In this document: piece after piece, positions 38,666 through 52,026 of the stretch | Layout of the letters: each line of letters starts with the position of its first letter | Position numbering within the stretch: the stretch's first letter is position 1 | Program-made: the position numbers and the translations under genes | Source: Huntiella abstrusa | Taxonomy: Eukaryota > Ascomycota > Sordariomycetes > Microascales > Ceratocystidaceae | Reading direction: 5' to 3' | Length of the DNA: 64,000 bases | Assembly: GCA_025685495.1 (NCBI GenBank) | Contig: JAJNMT010000131.1 | Coordinates: 1,240,001-1,304,000, forward strand | Notes under the pieces: model-generated | Database searches by the model: none | What the model was told of the DNA's origin: nothing | What the model saw: only the letters and a program-made list of their open reading frames with translations

Positions 38666-41600
38666 CCAGATAACTATACCTACAAATACTGTGTCTTGAG
38701 GAGAGTAGCAGTCAATATCCAACAACAAGCTTCCAATTTCTTGTCATATCTCGTGTCTGCGTCTGTGTCCGTGCCTCATCGGGACATCGGTAGAAGGCCA
38801 TCTCGCCACCAATCCGTCATTACCACCCTTGCCATTCTTCACGCCACTCGTCTCCATTTTCTTTTCCAATCTGTACAAACACCTCCACTTCCATCTTTTC
38901 CAAAAGAACCATCGGCGTCGGCCCTTTTTTCATGGTAACATTCATGTCGGTCCATACTTTATATCAAACGTTCGTTATGTTAACCCTTGACGGTGCAACC
39001 CTATACAAGGATCGCAAAGCGGATAAGTGAATTCCCAGAGTTTTTGCTACTTTTGTCCTGGCTGGGCTACCTCGAATCTTGTTTCCTGATTGGGGTGGCG
39101 GACGGAAGATGTTGCGTGGGCTGAAGCGATGAGATTTCGTAGCGTTTAGACGTGATGGCGGAATTTTAGGTTTGTAGGGTTTGGGGGCGGATATTTCTTT
39201 TTACTGTGGTGTGGATGTAGGGTTTTTGTTTGGCAAGGAGAGACTGGAGGGTTGGGTATGTGCTTTTCCGGGAGACTTGGACTTGGACATGGTTTTTGCT
39301 CGGGGCGGGTACGGGTATGGCGTGGTAAGAGACGGACGGGTAAACGACAGGTTCAGCTACTAGGTCGTGTAAAGACCAAATACCACGGAATAACAGCGTC
39401 GAGTGACCTCGTGTATTCTTCCCAACAACGTTTTTCCCCCGCGGAACAGGCTACGTGAATACATTTACCCACCCTGTAGATTCTCCAGTCCCGCACCAGG
39501 AAGAACTCTTTCCCTCTCAACAATCTTCCCGTTCTTTCTTCATTCCCTCTTTCTCTCTCTCCACCGTAACTACCCCCCTTCCACAGCACAAGCGGAGACT
39601 CGCCGTAATAGGAATTGCACTATTGCTTCGGAATCATCAACACGTCCGACGCCGGATTTCCGTAGCGAGATGAAGACTTTTTTTGGGTGACCCTTGTTTT
39701 TTTTTCTTTGGTTGCGCTTCCATGTTCCTTGTTTGTAGGCGGAATGGTGGTGGCGGGAGTTAGCGTCAGGGCCGGGTCCGGTGATTTTTTCTGGTGAAAG
39801 GGACTTGGTGGCTTCTTATGCAGTTTTTTTGTGCCCTTTTGGGGATGTATTAAGAGTGAGTGGGTTTCTGATAGTAGCTGCGAGTCAACTTATTGGGGGG
39901 GCTCATAATGATGCCTATTTTGCGGTGTTTTTGGGCTCTGGGTGGGTTCGTTGGAAGGTTGGTGATGACGCGCTTGGTAGCGGTAAATTAGCGATTTGGA
40001 GGACATATGTAATGAGACTACGGAAACCCGTTTAGCGCCGGTAGTCAGGGCTATGGCGACTTGTTATGACTGGATCCGTATCAATGTCCGTACGGATTTG
40101 TACATTTATTGTCTCAGATCAACGTCACTGGTATGTATGCATGCTACTATCGACCTATCATTTCATCTCCCTCGATTTTCCCACGTAATTTTTTTTTTTT
40201 TTTTCATTCCTCTGCTCACCACCCTTTCATCTCAAAAATGGCGTGGTCTGATTCTTCAAAGCCCCACTATGATTGATTTGGCTGGTCCCCAAAAAACCCA
40301 CAGACCCCCCCGCACTAGTCGTTGACTTTTCTGTCCCCATTTCCGTTGTAGTTGTGGTCGTGGACTCTCGGACCTTTCGGTTTGTGCTTTCTTTTTTGTT
40401 CCCACTATATTCTCTCTTACTCGCTACAAACTTGTAAACATGGTTCCCCCATCCCGTCAGCCAAGAGCATATCCGAATACATGCAAACCCACAGATTATC
40501 GGCCTTGCTGTCCCGTTCTTCTCACGTGATAAGCCTCGGAATGCGCAAGTTTGCCTGTCTTGTAATCCTCAAGCTTCCTTTCTCGGGGGCTTTAAATGTA
40601 GTCTAGCCGTATATACCGCTTCAGCTACTGGTGTCCCGTGTGTCATTATAGATCGACATTGCAGTATTCATGCGAGTAAATACTCCTTTGATCAAAACAA
40701 CATGTAAACCTTCCGTGTCTCTGCAGATGGATCTAGAACTAGTCCGTGGATAGTTCATAACTCTACCAAAAAGGCCATGCATCTCTATCCGTCTGCCTTC
40801 CCAGCCCTTTCAATCTTCACCCGTCGTCAATGCAAGGGTTACCACCCTATCAGCATAGATAGGTCTCGAAATCCTTCTGGAATTGAAGTGTAACGTTGTA
40901 TACGAAAGCCATAGCGTCGCCCTGCCAAGTTTGCTAGTATAGCGGGTAACGGAATTCACAGGAAAAGGAAAAATTCGGCAGTGGAGCTATTTTATTAGTC
41001 AAGGTTAGTTTCCGCTTTGTGATGGATATGTCAAGTTTTGTCAGAAATGAATAGCCGCCACTTTTTTTCTTTTGAAGAAGGGAGGGAGGAAAGCCTATAC
41101 CTGGTAATTATTTATCCGGTGCTAGAGATTTCTAATCGGGGACTCCCCTTGGGGGAGAAAAGAGGCTAACTATTTTAGTTTCCCGAACTAAACCAACTTA
41201 TCAGGGAACAACCACCTAAGTTTTCTGTTGAATGTACAGATGTGGCCTCTTGGTAACCTCCGAATTCATGTTCCGATTGAAGACACTGGGTCATGTGGGT
41301 GCGAGCTGATATCTCCGGCTGACTACTCTATGACTATCTGGTATGGGCTGGTTTATTAATCCTCTCTTCTACTGTTTTCTCTTGCCTTTTGTAGAGACGC
41401 CATGAGAAAACCCGCCACCGTAGAGTCAGATTGTAAGCCTGAGACACGTCTAGGACTCATTCAACTACGGTCCCTTATTTACACCATACCGTAACGCCTC
41501 CAGACGCCGTTGAGGTCTGAATATCCGTATACGACCTGTCCGTGCTTGTCTGGTGTTTATACGTTGCCGTCGGCCAAGGGCAAGACATTATTGTAGTGCT

Positions 41601-44600
41601 ATGGTCGGTCGGAGTTTCTCCATGTCATTGACCTCGGTATATGATGACAATCTCTTGGTTTAACAAGGTCATGTTAACATTGGCTAGACGTTGTAAAAAG
41701 CAAAGTCAGGACGACAAGGGCTTGTAACCTGTGACACCACCCGTTAGTCGATGGGTGTAATAACCATAATACCAAATTTCGCGGCTCTACCAACTTTGAT
41801 TCGTCCCAAGCCCACAAGTTCAGGCCAGTCTGTGTCGCCATGCCACATGCAAAGGCAAAAAAAAGCACCATCCATCAACCACCCAAAATCAGTATTGTCC
41901 AACGACGCACTCAGCTCGCCACTTTGCCTCATACCTGCATTCATTCTATCCATACCATCCTAATACGTCCCCATCCGACTCGGTCATCCTGTAACGCCCC
42001 GGCGATAGCGACCCGTCACAGTCACGCCCGAGCAACGTGCAGGAGGTGTATTCCAGAAAGAACGGACCAGGTAGGTGGATCTGAACATGACCTGAGGTTA
42101 ACACACGTCCGTTGGTTCGAATGCGTTTCCGTTTTCCCATTGCTAGGAGCTAGTTGCATATGTAGCCGGTTAATTTTTCTTCCACTGGCTGTGCATTTAT
42201 GTGCGCATGTAAACGGTATCCCCTTGTTCGGGGGGATCCATCGCGCCTCCGGGTTCTGGCGCTTTCGGATTACAGGTCTGTTTTGTAGCGGAACTAGGTG
42301 CTCGTTGTGAAGAATTATGAGCTAGTTGTCATCCGAACCAACGCGAACTGGGTCTTATCCGCATCTCGTCTCCGTTGTTTCCGGGTCCACAGCCACGTAA
42401 GTCGTCATTTGATCCATAACCAAGTGGAGATGTATGGTGGATGGAAGTCCGTATAACCAGGCTCATGGTTTGTCACCGATCAAGTAAAGATTTTTTTCCC
42501 TTTTTCACGTTCCTTTTCACTGCTCCTGTACGGTTATGTCATTATGCTGTCCAACCCCCAGACATCGGAATTATGGACAAATCCCCATGGTGAAGGTGGA
42601 TGTGGGTCCTTTCTACAATCGGCGCAGTGATTCTATTGGAGTATACGCTTTGCAGTTTGACCCATTGCAGGATTCCGAGGTGACATTTCACATCTGCCTC
42701 CCTAATGAGGAAGGATTCTGATTGTAACCAGATTGGAGAAAATCTGCATTCCGCCGTTAGACGTGGCTCGTGGACCAGATGGGTTACTGCCGTTATTCCG
42801 TCCAGTAGCAGGACAAGATTTAGGCGGAAAAAAAGAGTGCAAAAGTGTCGTAGGAAGATGCAATCAGACTTATTCGTTGGTCCTTTGTGATTTACAAACG
42901 AGGGAAAGAGGAACGATCGACGTTATCAACAGCGTCGCCCCGATTTCCTGATGCTCCGGAGATTGCCCTTTACGTGCTAGTTGTGTTTTGTTTTGTTTTG
43001 TTGACTTGTTGTTGTCGTGGATCATATGAGGTTCTAGACCAAACGAAAGAGACATACGAAAGAAGCAATCAAATGGAATGATGGAACCTGCGGAACCAGC
43101 TTCTACAGATTTTCTTGCTTATTTACCCAAAGCCCTAGCCGTCTCTGAGACAAGCCTATAGTTCTCGGGATATTCTTCTTGATACATGCATACATTACAT
43201 AGACAATTAAAGAACGACGGGTCGTTATTATACTTAGTATGGTCATCGTGAAGTGAAGGACCGGACAGGGAAAAAAAGTGTCAGTGGGATCTTTTGCCTA
43301 AGCTTCCCTGTTGTGTCAACCCCATAGCTCATCCTTCGATATTTCTTCTTTTCATGTTCCCTGGAGACTTCTGTTTCCGCCTGTTCAAGGTCTTGATCAA
43401 GTCCGGTCTTGTACCGTATCTGCCCCTCTCTTTTTTGTTTCTAAAGGCCTGTATTCCTAGTCTCCTTCTATCCTCCGACGCCTAAAACGCCATACAACCA
43501 AGACGCATTTGTCCCGGGCCGACCTGCGCACCAAGTTCCAGAAACCAGTTTGTCGTTCAACACACCCGCTATAATACAATCTTTGATATATGTTCAAAAA
43601 CTCTATGTTCAAGTCTTTCCAGCGCCCGCACATTCCAGATTGATACACTCAGGCGCCGTGCTTCTTTCGCAATGCATATTTCTGTCTTCCTCTTTTGATG
43701 GAGGGGGGGGCGGGGCGAAGCCGTCTACGAGGTTTGGCGCTACAAAGTGGAGATATGACAAGGGACACCAACAACAACAAAAAAAGAAGAAAAAAAGGGT
43801 AACTACAGAGTTAGATTTCATTTAGTGAATTTTATTCTTTTTTCGGGCAAAATAAAGGTAAGTTTGCACGTGTTTTAAATCGTAAATTCGGCAACTACTG
43901 CTATATGTACAATTGGGCTATCTTATTTCCTGTGAGCATCATCATCGTCAAACTTTTTTCTTCCTTTCTTTCTCTCTTTCTCTTTCTCTTATTCTTATCC
44001 TTTTTTTCGTTGCTTGATTTCTGTACACCCCCAGTTTACCAGCTCCATCTTCCTCCGCGACATCGTCCACACCACGATCACGACCGCTCGATCCACGTCG
44101 TGCAAGTTAATCAATTCCCCACATTATATCAAGCCACTAGCCCTTGCCCATCTCCATCGCCTTTTTTTTTTTTTTTTGAAATCGTTTTATTTCTATTATT
44201 TCGAATCAAATCCCGTCTTTTTATTTGTCCTTTGATTCTTTTTTTTCCTGCTTTTTTCTTTTCGTTTGTTTGTTCTCTGGGCCTTGTCTGTCTGTGTGCC
44301 TGGTAGTTTCTTGTTCTGAGTAGTTTCCAAGCTTGTCTTCCTGGTCCTTCCTTCCTGGTCCTTCCTGGGTCAACCTCTCCGTTCTATAATACCAGCACCT
44401 CGGCTTCTTTTTCTGGTCTTCGATCCGGCTTCTTCGTTTCTTTTATTTCTTTTTCTTTTTCTCTCCCCTCCTTCCCCTCCCCACGTCTCATCTCACCTTC
44501 CGCGCCAGATTTTCATCATCCATCTGTACTCGACGTCGTCCATCTATCTCGCTGCTTGCATCTGCATAGCTGCATCTTTGTCCACCCTTTCTTTGTATAT

Positions 44601-45172
44601 CCATCCAATTCCCTTTGCGCAAGCCCCGAGTCTTGTGCGCCACTACCTGCGGGAGCATATCCACACAATAGACATATCCTTCACCCCCAGTCGGACCGGC
44701 GCTCGTCATACGCCTACTTTTGCGACGCTTACTCACCCCATTGTCATCAAATATTAACTGACGCCATCGCCTGCCTTCAAAATCTACTCCGCGTCCTCGC
44801 GCTCCTTTGACTAGCCGTATCTCGATCCAGTCATTGCCTGTTTTGCTTCTTGTGTCACCTTTTTTTTCACAATTACATTCATCGTTGACTTTTTGTTCCA
44901 TCTGTTTTGTTTAAACCAGCCCGCGCACAACCTTGACGCCTCATAGCTGTACCTCACACCCCTTCCCACCGCCTTTCAGCTCTCATCGACTACCGATTTC
45001 TTCCCATCTAGAACTATTACCCCAACTCCGTCTCCGTTCGTCTCTTCTTTTTGCTGCATATCCAGCCGCAATTCATCAATCGCATCGAACTTCTAAAGCT
45101 TGGCTTCGATATCGCCATCAACTGACTTTGCCACTGCTTTTAAATTACCGCAATTAGACCCTCGATGGCAGT
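38666..45172. other. 6.5 kb gene-poor region before the Zn2Cys6 regulator
   Basis: The longest stretch without a supported gene. Open frames are under about 160 codons, overlap on both strands and show no domain; attempts to join them through introns gave nothing convincing. It contains T-runs (40190-40204, 44161-44177) and a G-run at about 43704-43711. From about 43930 to 44480 there is a strongly pyrimidine-rich tract, which probably belongs to the promoter or long leader of the downstream regulator. I see no tRNA or 5S gene. Confidence 0.5.
43930..44480 (+). promoter_or_regulatory. Pyrimidine-rich promoter/leader tract of the Zn2Cys6 gene
   Basis: Several hundred bases dominated by C and T on the plus strand, 0.7-1.2 kb upstream of the start codon. 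CT-rich tracts near transcription starts are common in filamentous fungi. The transcription start itself cannot be placed. Confidence 0.35.
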
Positions 45173-45197
45173 ATGGAGCACCTCGAGACGCAGGTGA
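45165..45197 (+). other. Upstream ORF overlapping the regulator's start codon
   Basis: An ATG at 45165 opens a 10-codon frame ending in TGA at 45195-45197. It begins 8 nt before the main ATG at 45173 and is out of frame with it. A scanning ribosome would meet it first, so it could lower translation of the regulator. The same bases also contain CAG|GTGAGC at about 45193, a possible alternative splice donor. Confidence 0.45.
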
Positions 45198-48100
45198 GCG
45201 ACCTGCGCTATTTGGCCCAAGCTCCAACTCGTGCTTTGGGAGCTATCGGCAATCTTTCCATGCCCGTTCCATCATCCTCGGCATCCGACCCCGCGCGGGA
45301 TCCTCATTCGGCATCATCTTCGGGCCAGCCCCACCATTCGCAACTTCCGCCCCCAATGTCCGGTCAACATTCTTCGTATCCGGGTCATCCGCCACATGGA
45401 CAGTCCCACGGTTCTTCACATGGTCACATGCATCCAAGCCAACATCAGCTTCCACCACCACCACCATCATCGCATCAACAATATCCGCCGCACATGGGAC
45501 ATCAAGAATCGCATCACCAGCAAAATTCCCAAATGCCAAGTCACCAGCATCAACATTCGCAATCCTCACAATCGCATCACCAGCAACATGGAATGCACGT
45601 CATGTCACCAACTAGTTCTACTGGCACACCGAATAATCTGCCACCTTATCAGTCTAGCGCTTCTGCATCCATGCCGCCGCAATCTGGAGGCAGTAGTTCC
45701 GGCGGCGCGCCCGGAAATGCAGGCGCCCGGAGTGCTGATGCAGCCATCCACAGCAGCTCAAAACGGAAATTAGAGGATTCTATGGCTTCTGAGGACCAGA
45801 TGACGCCACAGAAACAACAGCGCAGTAAACGCAATAGAGTAAGTACTTAACTGCACCTTGTTTTATGCCCGAGACACTGGTCTGCTGTGTCTATCGGTGT
45901 ATATTTCAGCTTGTTCAACATGTTTTTTCCACTTGGGTAACCACTTATTAACATGTACTTCTACCTGACAGTATATAAGTTTAGCCTGGTTAGTACTTAA
46001 AACCTTTCCCGGAACCCCGCGTACATCAAATTCGCGCCCTGTAGTGTATTTTCTAACTCTAAATGTAGCAACGAATGCAAACGTCGCAAGATCAAATGCA
46101 ACGGTGAGACACCATGTCAGCGTTGCGGAAATCTCCAACTTGCTTGTCTTTATGCGCCAAATTGCTGCGCCAATAACTTTAAAGATTCAGACGAGTTCAA
46201 AACCATGACGGGTCAAATATCGCGTCTCCAAGAACAATTCGACACTCTCAACCAAACAGTTTCTACGTTACGAACCGAAACGTCCCGGATATCCACAGCC
46301 GCCACACCTTCTCATCTTACAGGCATGCAATCTCACCATTCGCAAACTCTGCCACCACCCACATCGGCCGGTTCAGTTACGCTTCCCCCACCCACATCCG
46401 CCCATCAGCAACCAATGGTATCTTCGCCTGCAGCGTCTAGTACATCGCTGCAGAAGATTGACCCAGCGCTCACTGTAGTATCTGGTGGTAGCTCGATCAA
46501 GGCTTTTGGTGGCCGTGGTCCTTCAGGTTACACAGATTCACATCCGCCACCGCCACCTAGTCACCATTCCGGAACAGACCTCACTCATTCACAATCTGGC
46601 CACGGGGGATACCGGTCTATTTTGGATACTGGCAGTATTCGGGGGTCCGGGGGATATATGGGTCCTGGGCCTGGTGAATCATATCATCGGCCTTCTGGCG
46701 GGTCTTCGAGCGAGGAAGATCCTTTATGGGATCTTAGCTACGATGAGATGATGCGGATGTGTAAGCTTTACGACGAGGAGTGCGGAATTTTGTCACCCAT
46801 GTTGAATATTGCCAACGTTATGGCCCACGCACGCAGTGTCGCATCTATTATGAGTGATGGCACCAAGGACCGTGGCTTACTCAACGATGACAAGACGCTT
46901 TTACTGAAGATTGTCATTTGCTGTGGTATGGCTGTCGAGGATCACGGATACAGCGAGAGAGCGTCTGCTTTGTACGATAGTATGGAACACCGGCTCAACA
47001 AGAAGTTGGCATCGGATGACGTTACTGTTAGTGATATTACTCTGTTGGCTGTTATGGCCGGTTACAGATATCTCATTAACAATGACGTGTTAGCATGGCG
47101 CATCATGGGACAAGTGGGACGTATGTGTATTGAGATGGGACTCAACACTGTGCAGGGAATCAACAAGATTGCCAGTGAGGAGGACCGAAAGACGGCAGTT
47201 TTGGCGTTCTGGTCTGTTTTCATCTTGGATCGGAGATGGTCTCTTTGTGCTGGGTTGCCATTTGTATTAACAGATGAGGCAATTGAGCGGAATTTACCTG
47301 TGCCGGAGGATCAAAAGGCAATGCTTGCCATGATTGAGTACTCTAGACTGGCCTCCAGAGTGTGGCGCTTTGTCATGAACATTAACGGTGCGCTTGTGCC
47401 CGACATAAGCTCTGACGAAGCATTCCAAATGGACTTGGAAATTCGCCGGTGGTACGAAACGGTACCAGACGAGGTCAAGGTGCATAACTGGAATACGCAA
47501 CAACATACGGTTACGACACCATCTTATAACCTCCAACGACTACGTGTTTGGACATACTTGAGATTGAACCAGTTGCGCATCTGGGTTTACATGCACTTTC
47601 TCAAGAGTCCGAGTAGCATCAAAAGAAACCCAGCTCAGGCGAAAATGGCGGTTGACCTTGCCAAGGACTCGGTCCGTTATCTTACGCATCTGAACACCAC
47701 CACGCCCATTTACCGTCGCGCTCAAGTGTACTACTATAACTTTGTTTCCTCGATCGTCGCGACGCTCTTCCTGGCCTGTGTTCATGCACCCAGTACCTTC
47801 CTACAGGCTTACCGTGAAGACTTTTACCTCGCTCTGGATCTCACTCGTGATATTCACCAAAAGACTTGGGTGTCTAAACGGCTTTGGGACGCTATTGGGT
47901 ACACTCGTGACATGGCACCTCGTGTGGGTGTTAGACTTCGCGCGGCACATGACCTCTCTCTCGCGTCCATCACCGGAGCTGCGACTGTTAGCATGGGCCC
48001 GTCCGGGTCTGGATCTTCCTATGGAAACAGCCCACGCGACGATGCGCCATTGGGCCGGTTGGGACCCGTGTTGGCGCCTATGGGGCGTCCGCATGGGATT

Positions 48101-48322
48101 CTGAATGGTTCGGCGGGAGGTTCCTCTGGACCTTCTGGTGCGGGGGCCGCGGGCATTCTTGGTACTGAGTCGCTTTCAAATGGTGCGCAGTTGAAGGCTG
48201 AGTGGACGAGGCTGTTCGATGGGTATATTTCTAGTGCGTACAGTCAAGGTACTGACGGCAAGGGGATTGGTGAGAAGGAGGGCGTGAGTGAGTTGTTCAC
48301 GTACCTCAAGAAGTTGTATTGA
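45173..48322 (+). CDS. Zn2Cys6 transcription factor with fungal-specific TF domain
   Basis: Exons 45173-45838, 45972-45988 (17 nt) and 46069-48322 give 978 aa. The micro-exon encodes YISLA and two bases of the first zinc cysteine. With it the finger reads ACNECKRRKIKC...CQRC...C with ligands C228, C231, C238, C244, C247 and C254 (CX2CX6CX5CX2CX6C). A His/Ser/Gln/Pro-rich disordered N-terminus of 220 residues precedes the finger. After it come a short coiled-coil-like linker (about 275-305), another low-complexity stretch, and the fungal-specific TF domain at about 440-700 (WDLSYDEMMRMC, AFWSVFILDRRWSLCAGLPF). A Gly/Ser-rich tail ends in SELFTYLKKLY. The protein should act in the nucleus as a sequence-specific regulator. 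I cannot name an orthologue; control of the flanking catabolic or glucanase genes is conjecture. Confidence 0.88.
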
Positions 48323-50868
48323 GGAGTTTGTGTCTGATTGGCGAGTGTTCCTTTGTCATCTCTAGCATCATCATGTCTTTGGTTTTTTGGGTTGTTTTAC
48401 TTTTGGGATGGGATCATATAGAATTCTTTGGCGTTGGTTATAACTGTGCATACACAATATACCTATCATGGCAAATTACATGATATCTTTGTCGCATCTC
48501 GCTTCTTGTTTTACATGTGACTTGTTGTGAATCTGGTGATGTCATGTGGCTGGGAACACAATGATTGTGGTATCATATGCGTAACCCTCCTAACCCTGGT
48601 TTTTATGTCATGATCGATTTGATCAGGAAGGTGGTTTTTTTCTTCAGCCGTTACTCACCCCTCACTCAGGTTGTTCTAGCGCCATGGTGTTTGACGGACA
48701 AGAAACGAAAAGCAGAAACAGACGCCGGAGAATTTCTATTTGCCGACACGTGGACGGACGACCTACTAGACTAGCGCTTGGGGTCAACGGCGCGACTTAC
48801 AGAGGATTTCGGTTGATGATAGTGGGGGAGGTATATACAACACATGGCCGGATTTGGACTGAATGGGTGAGATATCGAGAGGGGAAAACGAAACGAGGAC
48901 TGTGCGGGTGGAGAAGATGTTCTAGGCGCTGAATCGGCGGCATTTTTTGAAGGATGAGGATGAGGATGGGGAGATGGTAGTGATGTTGTATTCTGGCGGT
49001 TTATGCGGGGCAGCAAAAGTTCTGGATGGGTTTTCTTGGTGATGAGGGGGGATTGGGAGGAGGTTACGTGGGTCGTGACATCCTGGAGATGATGAAACGC
49101 GGGTTTTCATGCAGGGTGGTGCGGATTACAGGGGTTCGTGGGGGATGAGGTTATGGCAGAGTTGAAACGAAGCGGATGAGGGGGGACAGTTCGTTTTTTT
49201 TTGTTTCATGAGGTTTTTGTCGGTTTAGTTGGTTGTGGATGAGGGGATTGGATGAGTGGGTTTGAGGGAAATGAGAAATTTTGAATGGAGGTGAGAATTG
49301 GGATATGGTAGTTTAGAGACGTTGAGAATAAGTGACGTATCATTCAATCAATCTCGTCAAACAACTCAAAATACAAACAGCAAACACCTTACAAGGAAAT
49401 ATCCCAAAAAACTCAAAATCGGAAGAACTCCCGACAGTCAACCAGATACAACGCACGCACACAACTACCATCTAAAATCTAACACATGTCAAAAGTACCG
49501 CCGCCACCATTCATTCTTTTTTTCGTCCCTTTCATCGGGACACCATTCACCTCGTCCGACAATACATTTACACGCGTCATTAATACACCCCCGGTTCTCA
49601 AGGAAACCACCAAGAAGTTTGGAAAATACCGCTAGAATCTTTCACTTGGTTCCAGGGTTAGTAGGGTTGTCGGAATGGTGCCGGTGGGTGGGTGGGTGTG
49701 GACTTACAAGTTTGAATCTAAGGATGCATGTGCATGAAATGTATTGGATGGTTTGGCGCTGAGATTCTACGATAGTGGTTACGTATGTGTGTACATATTC
49801 TGATTGATTGAACGGTGGTTTTGTGAATGGTGTAGTGTAGATGAAGACAGTTTGAAGCTAGTGTTGGCTTGTTTCGCCTGTGAAAGGGCCTGTGAAAGAA
49901 GAGATGATTTGTGTAGCCATTAGAGACACCTTACGCAGCTTGTGACGGGATTCATAGGCTGACGACGATACTGTGAATACCATGTCCCTGACGTGACGTG
50001 ACAGGCCGCTTCTAGTGAAAATCACATCCTTTTACGTTGTTATCCATCCATTCCCTTGATCCTCTTTGACCTAGCTGAACGAATCACTCCATCGTCTTTT
50101 GAGCCTCGCTCGTGAAAGAAACCCAGCCTTGGCTATGTCTCAGTTGACTTGGCCGTAAAGTGACCCAAATAACCACCACTTCGCAACCGCCGACCTATCT
50201 TGGAAGGTATACAGATTACGACTTGAAGTATCTGTTCAGGGAATGATTCTCATGGTGGTTTCCTGTGGGTTGGCTTGGGGACTGGCTGGTTTAGCTATGA
50301 CTGGGCATTGCGTTGCGTTGCCGCGAGTGTTTCGTCTGGCTATTTTGTCTGTGCGGTATAGCTGGAAAGAATGGTCCACAGCGGGAATCTCCTACTGTAC
50401 CGTGGCTTATCCCTACGCATATACATAAGTGACTTTCCTACCGGCCACATTGTAGAGAATACGAAGTCAGAACCGGAACATCACCAGATACGAGAATCTG
50501 CACATGCATTGTCGATACTTCCACCCAGAATTCCCATACCCATAGCCTTACAAAAAACAACTCCCCCTCGTTATAAACCCAAGCGAAGCGCCACAGCACG
50601 TGCCGCACGTCCATTCGGTGTGCTACCAACTTACTTAATGGGAATTCTCGGCGTCTGCCTGCACGACTACTGTCGTCGCAACACGGCCGTTTGTCAGGCG
50701 GTTGTGCCACTGGACACATGTACGTTGTATTGTCTCTGGTAGATTCACCTGCCAACTCGAGGCCCGAAAGTAGGTGGCCAGTTGGATGCAAATCTCTGCA
50801 ACTGGGTGAACTTGCAGGTCTTCTACATACTATATTATATATGCAGACGCAACATGTGAACATCCATC

Positions 50869-50884
50869 TATGTATGTATGTATG
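50869..50884. repeat. (TATG)4 microsatellite
   Basis: Four tandem TATG units, followed by TACATG. A simple sequence repeat outside any gene. Confidence 0.7.
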
Positions 50885-51770
50885 TACATGCAGATTGTAC
50901 ACATCTGCACCATGTCGTAGAAAAAACCCCTGGTTCTGGCTTGACCCGCTTCGGCTCGGGTGTGCTTCCTCGTTGGTTGTAAATCGTGCGCGCGCCATTA
51001 AACCCCTCCTCAATTGATTTCCTGAAGGGGGTGTCTCCTCAGTCGCTTTGATGCATTGGGTTTGATTCTACGAGGCTATTGGCTCAGTGGATGAACCCTT
51101 GTCATTTCTTTCATTGTTACTACTTTCGTTGGTATCTAGCAGTCTAGACTCTACATTTCATCACTTCCTACGGAATCTGGGAACAGAAGTAATCCATTAT
51201 CTGGTCGAATCAAAGAAGTCATACCTGCCTTTGTTACTCTACCCACCCCCGCTCGAAATGTCTCGCTGCACCGAGGCCGACTGGATAGACAGAGCCTCAG
51301 TCACTACAATGTCAGGTACCACCTTTTCTTTTTTACCTGACCCTACACCCGGGAGCCCTCGATGGAACCTATCCCGACCCCGTGCACAGTTCGCTTGCTC
51401 GCTCCCGTTCGCTCCCATTTACAACACTAACGACAGCCGAGCTAGCAACAGTGAACGCCCCCCCTCCCTCGTTGAGCCAGGACCTTCTCATGCCTCGTCC
51501 CCATAAAGATACGAGATTCCGCCACCATTATTCCACGATGCAAGCCCTTTCTTTTACTTCACCACCCACTCCGGTTTGTCCTTCCTTTCTTGTGCTCTTT
51601 GGTTCGTCTGTCGTCGACCACCTTACGTGTTGATCGCCCTTCCTTTGACTTGAAGTCCCTTTTTATTCTTCTTTGAACTTTCGGTCCCTGCTGGGTCTTT
51701 GACCGTCGTCCGCTCTTGTTGCTTTCCTGAATTGGTTGTGAATATCAGGTACTATTTAGTTATCCTGATC

Positions 51771-51779
51771 TATATAAAG
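51771..51779 (+). promoter_or_regulatory. TATA box of the GH16 gene
   Basis: TATATAAAG, 248 bp before the GH16 start codon. The leader ends in an A/C-rich, ATG-free stretch, as in well-expressed fungal genes. Confidence 0.55.
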
Positions 51780-52026
51780 GACTGTTACCTGCTCTTTCTG
51801 AACATCTCTGTTGGATATCGTTTCTAGATATCTATCATTGCATTCAGTCAGCATTTACCTTTGCTACCTTCTCACTTTCCTATCCACCTTCCTTTCTTCA
51901 TTAACGAGGCCAAGTTGCCCGACTTTTACATTCCTTTATATCGTCTTAGATTAGACGCAACCAAGCACACACACATTACTCTCCTTCAACCAACTCAAAC
52001 CAAACAAAACCAACAATACCATCAAA

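Larger units (their letters stand above)
48323..52026. other. 3.7 kb gene-poor region before the GH16 gene
   Basis: Holds the regulator's 3' UTR and the GH16 promoter and leader. Open frames are short or antisense and show no domain. A short TATG microsatellite lies at 50869-50884 and a good TATA box at 51771. Nothing else can be supported. Confidence 0.5.
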
